Part shown: piece by piece, positions 11,501 through 20,050 of the stretch | How the letters are laid out: each line of letters opens with the position of its first letter | Numbering within the stretch: position 1 is the first letter of the stretch | Origin: Membranipora membranacea | Taxonomy: Eukaryota; Bryozoa; Gymnolaemata; Cheilostomatida; Membraniporidae | NCBI GenBank assembly: GCA_914767715.1 | Contig: OU612068.1 | Coordinates: 5,582,001-5,646,000 of the forward strand | Direction of reading: 5' to 3' | Length of the DNA stretch: 64,000 bases | Position numbers and translations under genes: made by a program | The notes under the pieces: generated by a model | Seen by the model: the letters and a program-made list of their open reading frames with translations, nothing else | Database searches by the model: none | What the model was told of the DNA's origin: nothing

Positions 11501-14500
11501 TAAAAGTGAGCTTTCATTTTATTTTAAATTTTAACACTTTTATAGGCAGTCTATTTCATTCCAGTAGCGGAATGTTTTCCGAATAAAGCAAAAAAAAACA
11601 GAGGAAAAAAGAAAGCTTGAGAATAAAGATAAGTTAAAATGCAGCAACCAGCTTCTTACATATATGTACAAGAACATAGTTCATCCGCGGTAAAAAAATG
11701 CACTTATTATTATTATATTTTGTTTGTTTCAGGACCTAGGCTCCCACCTCTAATACCTGGACGTCCTTTCTTTGGTTCGACACGAGGTAAGTTGTCAAAA
11801 CAGTATTATTACATCTTGGTAAACAAAATTCATTATACATCATTATCATTAAATAACATATAGCATAGGTATATTCAAAACATTACAGTAAGCATTAATA
11901 TGTTTCAGATCTAAAGCGAATCATTCCATTTCCAAAAAGATTTCCTTTCTTCGGGGACCCACAAGGTGAGTTGGCAGTTGAGTTTGATACACCTTAATCA
12001 CAAAATATGAGTTATCATGAAGGATACAACCTCCCTCATTCAATGTGTCAAGGAAATTATTTATGTAACATTTTTCAAAAGTATGGTCTCATCTGTAAAT
12101 GAGAGATTACTCCAAAAGACACAACCCCATTGGAATAAGTTCATTTTTATGATTCTTTGTTTCAGGAATGAATCCCAACCGCCCTGATCCTCCTCTCTTT
12201 GGACCACATGGACTTTTACGATTCGATCATCCTTTCGCGATTCAGTTAACAGGTAAAACAACTATCTGGGATACTGAATAAAAGTTTTAGAAAGACACAC
12301 CAAATGTATAAAACACTTGGGGCATTAACCAAATTTATTACTGATTGCTGACTCTTGCTTTTATAACAGTATCTTTTAAAGTTTTGTTAACCTTCAGAGA
12401 AACACGTACTGAATTGAGTCACAAAGTTCAAACAGTTCAGCTTGTTGTGCTATGAATATGACAGTGGATATCTATTTTACATGATTTCAGGTCAGCCAAC
12501 GGCACTTGAAGATGATGCCCCATCCTCCGTCTCATGCCCAGGTATTTCAATTTATAGTAATAAGAAGAACAGTATTAAAGTTTTTTCCCAATTCCTTTCT
12601 TTTATTCTGATTTTTGTTGTACACAAACTCCTTTCTAATCTACTCTCATTCATCCAAGAGTTTTGGCAAGTATTTATTCAGTGTCAAGAAGTATGTTTGT
12701 GTAACTCGGAAACAAAAAACCTTCCACTATGTTATCATAAGACCGTTGTCTTATCGTCATAACTTAAAATAGTGTTGTGTTCTATATCTAAAAATACAGC
12801 TCCAATCAGTGATACATGGCTATGTTACTGTTTTTTTACACTTGCGACATTGACCTTGGAAAGCTTTTAATCATACTCTTTTTTCCAGCACACACATTTG
12901 CAGCGAAATGTCATTGTGATGACTTTAGAAATTGCGATGGCTCTATGTGGGAAACTCCAAGTAAATGCACTGTGCGGAATGCATTTGGCGCGACTGCTCA
13001 ATCTGTTGTAAGTGGATACATATGCTCAGTGTTCACAATATAAATCTTGAGTCCTTCATCCACAACATGATGTTTTTCATAAGAAGTCCATGTATCTAGT
13101 TTTTGTGGCATATGATACATTATACTCGGGCAGCAGCATTTTAATTTGCTTTTCTTGGATATTACATATATAAATCTACAAAGCATTGTTCATATGCCAT
13201 ATTAGTGCCATGTAGCTACAGGCAATTTTAATGATAACTGATTCATGATTCTGAGTTCAAGCATTGATTTGAGCCTTGTTAGTCAACATTATAGGGGTTT
13301 ACAAGTGGTAAGATTCTGGGGAATAATTTTGCGACCAAAATTTTTCTTTTTCTGCAACTAACTTTTACCAATTCACTATGGTCAAAGTTTCGTCCCAATA
13401 ACATATAAATTCACCCAATAAGAGCAATGATTATGGGAAGTTCCATTGAGTCATGAGAAGACAGGCTATTTGGCAAAATTTGAAGGTTCATCATGATGAT
13501 AAATGATCTACCAACTTTTAATTCATCAGAAAATCAACAATAAATGCTCCACTGTGTATTGTTATTTAAATCCTGTTGCTAAGAGTTAGGGTTAAAATTG
13601 TTGTTTTACTACACCTGATATTTTGCTGTCTTTTATTTAGCCTTTGAATGTTCGCCAGCACTGTCAATAATAGCCAAGGAATGTGTAGCTGTACTGATTT
13701 GCAATAATCATAATTATTTAATTTTAATTATTTTAATATTAGACATATTCATTCATGTGTATCTGCATCTGCAACCTGTATTTGTAGCCAATGGTTAGAT
13801 GTGCACCGATTCTTACTGATGACCAGGTGAAAGTAGTAAAATGTGTAACTATACCAGAGGAAAAGCTTCTCAATTGTCCTAAAGGGTGAGAGTCAGTTTT
13901 ATGCATAGCAAGAATGAATGCCATAAAATTTCAGGGGAATGGATAACAGACTCTTTAATTTTTATTAAGTTAGATTGGTGATTGGGTTGGAATGAGATGA
14001 ATGGCTGATTGATTGTATGGCTTCTCTAGTTTAGGTTTTGAGTGGGTGATATTACTGTACATAGGCAAAAATGATTTATTCCTCGTTGCTTGTAACAGCA
14101 ACATGCAACAGGAGAGATATGTATGAAGCGAATGTGATATTGAATATCTTCGGGTCATGGGCTTAAGTCGAAATCGAAATCTTTCAGAAGTGATAATCAA
14201 ATGTACTTTTGTAGCCACTATAAAACAAAGCATATCAATATATATATATATGTAATATTAATATCACAAACTAGTGTCAACACAGGTAATAAATGTAATG
14301 AGTATGTTGATAGTCATGCAGATAAAACTTCAGGAACGATCTGGTCATTCTAATAACGCTATGTATTTTCATATAATATATTAAACATTTCTTATGTTTT
14401 CCGTCGCCGCAGCATCATCTTTATTGACCGATAACTGTTTTTATTGCTTGCACAGATTCATGATGCTTGGATGTGCTATAAATGATCCATGGAGTCAGGA

Positions 14501-16810
14501 CCGAAAAACAAATGTATTCAATAATGGAACCCACTGCTACTGGATGAATTTTGGCGGCTTTAACAGCCAAAATCCTACCTTGACAGCAATCTGCCGTAAA
14601 GAACCCACACAGTTTGGTGCTTTCTTTTTTGAGAGGTTTGGTTCGCCACCTGGTAACTTTGGCTTTCTAATCCAAGGTAAAATTAATCAAATCGGTAATG
14701 AAGTTGAGATAATTTCTTGTTATCCTCGAGAAAAACCTAAAGTGAAAGATTAATGAGACATTGTCTATAGGACAATGTTACTACGTTACTACGTTACTAC
14801 GTTACTACGTTACTACGTTACTACGTTACTACGTTACTACGTTACTACGTTACTACGTTACTACGTTACTACGTTACTACGTTACTACGTTACTACGTTA
14901 CTATTTACTACGTTACTACGTTACTACGTTACTACGTTACTACGTTACTACGTTACTACGTTACTACGTTACTACGTTACTACGTTACTACGTTACTACG
15001 TTACTACGTTACTACGTTACTACGTTACTATGTTACTACGTTACTACGCTATCAGTATTAGATAGATTTGTGAAGCTTTTGAGAACCTTATACTAAACCA
15101 CAAGCCCTACAAAAAAACTTTATTGATACAACATCAGATATCTTATTTATATCTTTGCAGGACTGCCATCTGCACGTGAAGATATGGCTCCATCCTTTGC
15201 TGTATGTCCAGGTAGTATCTTTATCAATAAAAAAAGTATACACCCGAGGGTGCTGGGGGCTGGAACAATCAACCTTGAAAGCTCCCCCAACGGGATTCGA
15301 ACCAACAACTCTTGCAACACTAATCGCCTGGCAGTGAATAGCATGCGTGCTAACCAATTGCATCATCTCACCATCCCAAAAAAAGATTGGGTTGCGCTTA
15401 TTAGCATGCCTGCTATTCACTACTCAGAGTTGTATTCTCTTGTCCCATTTGACAGTTGAAGTTTTGCTTAAATCGCTAATTTTTTTTGCATTTTGCTGTT
15501 AACAAATTCATTTCTTTAATAGTGGTTTTCTGATTCATAGAAAGTTGAGCCTGTAAACAAAAAGGTAATCCTCATAATTTCAAAAGCTGCCTTTATCAAA
15601 CTATAGGTTTGCAATCAAATATTAATATTATTCAATAGTGATAAAAAATTAAAGCTTCATACATAATCATATACTGCTAGATTACTATTTGACGTCAGCT
15701 AACGCTAAACCTTTTCTTTCTAGCTGGTACCTATGTAATCAAATGCTTTTGTGCAGACAACAGGAACTGTGCTGGTGCTTTGTGGACGTCTCCATCAACC
15801 TGCAAAGTGAAGAATGCAGTAGGCGCAGCTGTCCCCTCTATAGTAAGTGGAACCACAAACGCTGGATTATTTTTATTACACCGGTCCTGACCAGGTATTG
15901 CCATCTTGCTCAGGATGAGATCGAGTTTGGAAGCGTATCATTTTGTGTTTATGCTGATACTATGTTGATTATGTTGAATATGTTTTGTTGAATAAGTGGA
16001 ATATGGTGAATATGTTACAAATGTTTAATATTATCACAAAGTATCCAAATGAGAAAAGGCATCAGACTAAGAACCCTGGCTTAACAAGGTAGCTGTCATA
16101 TTTTATGTATAGCTTTACTTAACTTGCCAAATAACTTATTACGGTTCGATCGCTTTATTCCTTTCGGTTAACTGTAGCATACTTAGTCCAGGGAAAATAA
16201 CCAATCCTCAGGACACAGAAGTAAATCTTAGAATTTCTATCTGTAGGCAAAGGCGGGATGTTTACCAGCAGACCTGTTCGCTGATGTGAAGGTCATAACA
16301 GCCCAAAAACCTCAGGGAGAAGAAATCAAGTGCCCTGAAGGGTAAGCTTGCGACAGACCTAACACTTGCTTAGATATGATTATTTTGAGACCTCAAGTGA
16401 CCTGGCGGTGTAGGTGTCAGGTGTAGATAACACTGACATTGCTGATTTGAATATATCTTATCTCAAAATTGATTCTTCTTCAGTACCTTCACTTTACCAG
16501 ATTTCCAGAATACTATTAATGCTTAGCCTGCAATGGCTCTTTTGTTTTTAATGTATGATTTTAACAGTCACACTTTCCTCTACCAATGTCATATATAAGA
16601 ATATTTTTATTTAACAGATACAGGATGCCTGGTTGTAATAGGATGGATCCATTTAGTGAAAAGCGAATAGGAGATATTGTCCATGATGCTAAAAGCTGTC
16701 TCTGGGTAAAGCTTAGCGGCTCTGAGAAACCAGATCCTACTTTGACAGCAGTTTGTTATAAATTCCAACAAAAAGAGATCAGACCACCTAATGTATGGAG
16801 ACATCACTGA
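3461..16810 (+). CDS. Gene A: secreted modular Cys-rich / Pro-rich protein (932 aa)
   Basis: This is a predicted 31-coding-exon gene. Exon 1 (3461-3521) encodes a signal peptide, with likely cleavage after Ala-Trp-Ala at the exon 1/2 junction. Exon 2 (4123-4275) encodes a Pro/Gln/Glu-rich spacer. Then come module 1, two Pro-rich mini-exons, module 2, a Pro/Phe/Arg-rich mini-exon array, module 3 and module 4, with a stop at 16808-16810. Leaving out two damaged mini-exons (9612, 10617), the exons sum to 2799 bases, exactly 933 codons, and every junction phase matches. The protein has no membrane segment, so it should be secreted. I do not recognise the ten-cysteine module and assign no function. 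Matrix, mucus or immune roles are all possible. A mirrored paralogous first exon at 524-584 indicates a gene family. Confidence 0.82.
4687..4800 (+). mobile_element. tRNA-derived SINE, head (family 1)
   Basis: A tRNA-like head has an A box (TAGCTCAGTTGG at 4693-4704) and a B box (GGTTCGAATCC at 4749-4759). It is followed by a SINE body (CTCAATTGACGCCCCAGGTG) shared with the copies at 23577 and 27018. The acceptor arm pairs poorly and there is a long non-tRNA body, so it is not a functional tRNA. It lies in the intron between exons 3 and 4 of gene A. Confidence 0.75.
5165..5265 (+). mobile_element. SINE body/tail fragment (family 1)
   Basis: It contains CTCCGACCTGCCTG, a Leu-like spacer and TTGGCGCCGAATA followed by a GC-rich stretch. 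The same order occurs in the tail of the - strand SINE at 27018-27206. It is either the displaced tail of the 4687 copy, interrupted by about 370 bases, or an independent truncated insertion. Confidence 0.6.
6420..6614 (+). other. Gene A linker mini-exons after module 1
   Basis: Two phase 1-1 mini-exons: 6420-6452 (33 nt, DRPGPPFLGEQ) and 6585-6614 (30 nt, CKSPPGILLT). They are Pro/Gly-rich and resemble the longer array after module 2 but are more divergent. The second completes a Cys codon across its junction, an odd free cysteine. Confidence 0.65.
6715..6775 (+). mobile_element. Possible tRNA-like SINE remnant
   Basis: A short stretch ends in a B-box-like GTTCGATTCCCG (6761-6772), preceded by a degenerate A-box region. 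It lies in a gene A intron. There is no clear body, so this call is weak. Confidence 0.3.
7105..9093 (+). other. Gene A module 2 (four exons, ten Cys)
   Basis: The exons are A 7105-7155 (51 nt), B 7537-7655 (119 nt), C 8160-8257 (98 nt) and D 8861-9093 (233 nt). Lengths of A-C and all phases equal those of module 1. Exon D keeps GGCAINDPFSQHRE and the SCYWMN motif. It is longer because it carries its own basic Pro-rich extension (GVGPPFPRRLQLFGPG) leading into the mini-exon array. A (TAA)n run at 8507-8540 lies in the intron before exon D. Confidence 0.85.
8507..8540. repeat. (TAA)n microsatellite
   Basis: About eleven perfect TAA units in an intron of gene A. No coding role is visible. Confidence 0.9.
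9612..9681 (+). pseudogene. Broken mini-exon lacking a splice donor
   Basis: The acceptor and reading frame are intact (GPPRFRLFPRRPPFFGP). However, the donor found in neighbouring units (CCTCTAGGTGAGTTGACAG) has collapsed to CCACTTGAGTTGACAG, removing the GT. If the exon were included and read on, the frame would meet TAA at about 9678-9680. It is therefore a skipped pseudo-exon or, less likely, an alternative last exon giving a short secreted isoform. Confidence 0.7.
10617..10677 (+). pseudogene. Frame-breaking mini-exon (61 nt)
   Basis: It has an acceptor and a GTGTGT donor, and its peptide still resembles the array (HRLPFIGRPQ). The length is 61 nt, which is not a multiple of three. Compared with the 10203 exon, one base appears lost just before the donor. 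Inclusion would shift the frame of everything downstream, so it is probably skipped. An AT-rich TTTAA-type tract fills the intron before it. Confidence 0.6.
12491..14676 (+). other. Gene A module 3 (four exons, ten Cys)
   Basis: The exons are A 12491-12541 (51 nt), B 12889-13007 (119 nt), C 13788-13885 (98 nt) and D 14456-14676 (221 nt), with the same phases as modules 1 and 2. Exon B reads KCHCDDFRNCDGSMWETP. Exon D keeps LGCAINDPWSQDRK and HCYWMNFGG, then ends in a Phe/Gly-rich tail (GAFFFERFGSPPGNFGF) in place of separate mini-exons. The cysteine pattern is fully conserved. Confidence 0.84.
14777..15047. repeat. (TTACTACG)n 8-bp satellite
   Basis: About 33 nearly perfect copies of an 8-base unit, with only an interruption near 14903 and a few end variants. 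It lies in the intron between modules 3 and 4. Long open frames here (repeats of VTTLLRYY) arise from the repeat and are not genes. Confidence 0.95.
15161..16810 (+). other. Gene A module 4 (four exons, ten Cys, C-terminal)
   Basis: The exons are A 15161-15211 (51 nt), B 15724-15842 (119 nt), C 16247-16341 (95 nt, one codon shorter) and D 16618-16810 with the stop. Exon B reads KCFCADNRNCAGALWTSP. In exon D the signature drifts to PGCNRMDPFSEKRIGD, yet SCLWVKLSG and PTLTAVC remain. The protein ends in a short basic tail (RPPNVWRHH). Confidence 0.85.
15228..15465 (-). mobile_element. tRNA-related SINE (family 2)
   Basis: On the - strand a tRNA-like part reads ATGCAATTGGTTAGCACGC, then a B box (GGTTCGAATCCCG), then an end with TCGGGTGTATAC. 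About 70 upstream bases match the same part of the copy at 31835-32095, so the element is longer than its tRNA head. It sits in the intron between exons A and B of module 4. Confidence 0.65.
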
Positions 16811-17198
16811 ATCAGGTAATAAATCGACTTTCAGCCTCAATTTCTGAAAAATTTGGTAGAAGCATAATTAAGTCTTGTTTATCCCAAACCAGAAGCGCTA
16901 GGATTTAAGTAGCAGCAAGCATAAAATCAGACAATATATCTTAATAACGTCAACAATCTCAATGTTGTTCTGATAGCAAAAAGAATTGTATTTATCCCAA
17001 TTTGGTTCCATTCTCATGATTTTGACAGGCAACACTCAATAACTGATTTTCTCAGAGATTGGATTATTAAATATATACAAGCCAAATCTTAGAATCATAT
17101 TTTTTTTCTTCCGTCATATAAATCTTATATAAAGCTCATCTGAGTACATGAATATTGATGTCCTGGGTTAACAAAAGTGACAATTTTTTTCTCTTTAG

Positions 17199-17435
17199 AA
17201 CAACCCAGCCACTGTTGAGGATAAGAAAACAAGAAAATGTGGCAAGAGCATGACAGGAAATAACAATAACAGACTATTTAAACTTCTTTGATTAACTTTG
17301 TTTGTGTGAATAATGTTAAATGTCTTTAAAATCACTGTAATCATTCGGTTATTCTGGTAATTTGGTTTAATCAGCAGATACTGAGACATGAAAATTTACA
17401 GACTTTATACTGCAATAAAATGGCATGGGAATAAT
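17199..17435 (+). other. Predicted 3' UTR exon and poly(A) signal of gene A
   Basis: After the stop the sequence runs to a CAG/GTAATA donor at 16815/16816. A pyrimidine-rich acceptor ends at 17198, and AATAAA stands at 17414-17419. A spliced 3' UTR fits this. Simple read-through past the stop is the alternative. Confidence 0.45.
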
Positions 17436-17477
17436 CTGTTGCCTATATTCTGTTAACGGTAAGATAAGAGTTGCTTT

Positions 17478-17603
17478 AGTTTAGACGCTCAAACGGTGGC
17501 GGGTTGCTGGTAGAGGTATTTCACTATCAACCACTTTCCCCAACAAAAGTGATCGATAATGCAATGCCTCCAGCATCCAGTCACCGTTTCAGCGCTTAAA
17601 CTA
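17478..17603. repeat. Short inverted-repeat (MITE-like) element
   Basis: TAGTTTAGACGCTCAAACGG (17478-17497) faces an imperfect RC at 17584-17603. The left end recurs near 17646 (TTTGAGCGTCTAAACTA). It is probably a small foldback repeat downstream of gene A. Confidence 0.5.
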
Positions 17604-18068
17604 GAGTGGCTTTATTCTGCAACCCTATAAAACAAGGACAAAAGTTTGAGCGTCTAAACTAGGAAATATTGATCTCCTCAATAATATTGCCTGCAATTAT
17701 TTGAGGACTATTTAAATTCTGCAGAAAGAATCTTTGAGGCAAACAAGATGTTCTTAAAAGTATAACCAGAGCTTACATGGCACCTTTTTCTTCAGTGAAC
17801 AGAAATGGCCAGCTAAAGTGTAAAATTGATTCATTTGAGTGTTTATTTTTGTCACAAAATGCCAAGAAAATAATCAAGTCAGAATTAGAGCCGATTGTTA
17901 TTTGCGTTAGCAGTAAATCTTGTTGTTGAAATGTGTTAGGGTCGCTAGTTTAACAATAAGCTCCACGTGCTTGTCTTATCTTCTGGGGAGTAAAAATAGC
18001 ACCAGGAGCTGAAAGCTAAAATAAGTGATTTTGAGGGAGACTTGACTGGAATTGCCTAACATATGTAG

Positions 18069-18427
18069 GTAGTCGCAGATAAAAAAACAACAATTATTCT
18101 AGAAAACAAGACACCTGTGGCTGTAAGCAGGACACCAAAGATCCTCCTGAGACGACGAGGTATATCTTTCTGCATTATACTGAAACATTTCTGAACAACA
18201 GCCAACAGCTGTCCATATTAGTCTTTACACTATTAAACATATTACCAGTAACTGAAAAGCGGAAAAAAGAAGTTAGGAACGATAGTTCAAGACACAATAC
18301 TCTGTAGACGAATAATGCAGGATCTTTGCCATTTTCCCTTTTCAAGCTGTTGAACAGTGTAATCACAGGTGAAATAAATAGAAGTTTAACCATCGATATA
18401 GTTGCGCTATGGACAGGAGTAGTTTAG
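18069..18427 (+). CDS. Candidate exon pair, unidentified gene
   Basis: An open 91-base segment, 18069-18159, lies between a TATGTAG acceptor and a GAG/GTATAT donor, phase 0 to 1. It encodes ADKKTTIILENKTPVAVSRT and then a basic end. A second segment, 18369-18427, follows a CACAG acceptor in matching phase and ends at TAG. No upstream exon or start was found. The matching phases are the only support, and chance is a fair explanation. Confidence 0.22.
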
Positions 18428-20050
18428 CTAACTTTGGAATAAGCAGAACGCAGCTGGCGGGGCGATAGCAAACAGCTGTCACCAGATAATCTATAAATAA
18501 GTCTAGCCTCTCTATAGAGGGTCCTTCTGTAGTCGCAGTCGTATAGTATCAACGGGTATTGTAACTGTTGTCCGATTACCGCCATTGTTGAGTTATCAAC
18601 CGATTTCTCTGTTTGCCTGTCAGGTTCGATAGCTAGATTAGCCTTGAAAGGTTGCAAATCAGAGCATATCCTGCTGTTAATATACTGGCATATGGGTATT
18701 TGAAGAGATTTGCAGTGATTGACAGCCCGCGATTATGTGAGGAAAGCCAGTATATATGGTCTTGAATTCGGAGAGGCAAGATCAGTAAAACTTACATTCA
18801 AATTTCTGTTAATTGAGGATATCCCCTCATTCCCAACTTATAGACATAAGGATGAGCAATAGATTAAATTAGCTAATGATCTAATGGCTTTTTAATTCTT
18901 CTAATATGAATTACTTTGGAATACTCAAGAGATTCTGCATTGAGATCTAAAACAGCCAGTTGATTTTATATACATAATAGAAAACAATTGGTTCGAGTTC
19001 AACTATATTGAAGCAAGTGGTTTCTTATATAACTTAGCATTGGTTAACTACTCACAAGTCACTGTCAAACAACATTCATTTCCAGTGAAAGATAAAAAAC
19101 TTGGGCAATGAATCTGTTATTGGAGTTACTCCCCCTTTTTCCAGCAACAGACAATTTTAAAATAAAACTACCTTTGATGTCTTCCAGGGATGATGTCCCA
19201 CCCTCCCTGTTTTCAACCCCACATCAAGTTGACAATGACATTTGTATGAAAGTTAAGTGAGTTACTGATAGTCAACTGTCCATTCATGGTGTTACTAACA
19301 GCACGTCAATATAGAAGAAAAAACTTCCATGTTCCATGTTTAAAACAACAATTTTTGTTGGGTATTATTGGGTATTTCATTAGCAGACAAGTGACCGCCT
19401 CCATGAACAATTCTCACCTGTATAAAACACAGTGCAGAAGATTTGCTACAGAATACTACTTAGAGAGCAAACAAAGCAAAGATTAGGTGTTTGACATAAA
19501 CCTGAAAACATCGATTTAAAGACTTATGAAGAAGATCAAACTATCTCTACAGGTTAATGCATCAGGACCGAGGCAAAGCAAGCCCGTTAGAAGAACACTG
19601 GGTGGAGCATGTGTTTTAAACTCCAGAAATCAGAGAGGTTGTTGAGAGCTCAGCTACAGTATTGTAGACATTATAAGGATCTGAGAACCGCTTCCCATGC
19701 AATATTTTCAAAGTTAAGTTAAGTTTTGAAAAGTATAACATCGTTTGTAATGAGCTGTCACTAGCTACCAGCAGCCAGTCCTTATGTTGACGGGAGGCAG
19801 AATTGTGCATAAGTGATGATATATAGTTTGTTGTGGCGACTTCATTGAAATCTCCAGCATGCAATAAAGAATCTTGGAAATTCACACTGTACAGATTTTT
19901 AAATTTTATTTTCCAACTGAACTCCAACATTTAACAAAGATATGCATAAAAACCTTAAAAGCGGCTTGAATCCTCTGACATGAATGACAAAATGAGCAGG
20001 ATGATACTATTTATAAGAAACAATAACAAAATCAAACGTTAAAACTGAGG
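18428..20050. other. Intergenic region, no supported gene
   Basis: This is the space downstream of gene B (- strand) and gene A (+ strand). An open frame on the - strand at 19616-19930 has no splice support and no clear family. It may simply belong to the 3' UTR of gene B; TTTATT at 19905-19910 would read AATAAA on that strand. Confidence 0.4.

Larger units (their letters stand above)
9232..12252 (+). repeat. Tandem array of ~200-bp units, each carrying a Pro/Phe/Arg-rich mini-exon
   Basis: Thirteen exon-like units follow module 2: 9232-9273, 9408-9464, 9612 (broken), 9804-9860, 10011-10067, 10203-10265, 10404-10445, 10617-10677 (frame-breaking), 10806-10862, 11412-11465, 11733-11786, 11909-11965 and 12166-12252. 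Intact exons are 42-87 nt, all multiples of three and phase 1-1, so each can be added or skipped without a frameshift. A typical peptide is GKPRFRPFPPRPPFFGPPL. Unit starts are 176-213 bases apart in the first nine, and introns share text such as GTGAGTTGACAGTTTA and a TGTTTCAG acceptor, so whole exon-plus-intron units were duplicated. The last units are more diverged. The encoded region is strongly cationic and proline-rich. Confidence 0.85.

Noticed and set aside
14761-15096. Long open frames encoding repeats of VTTLLRYY
   Set aside because: They arise only from the (TTACTACG)n satellite, are open in several frames and are interrupted only by repeat variants.
19616-19930. - strand open frame of 104 aa with a GDFN motif, considered as a LINE endonuclease fragment
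   Set aside because: GDFN alone is too short, the residues around it do not follow the endonuclease pattern, and it lies where the 3' UTR of gene B may be.
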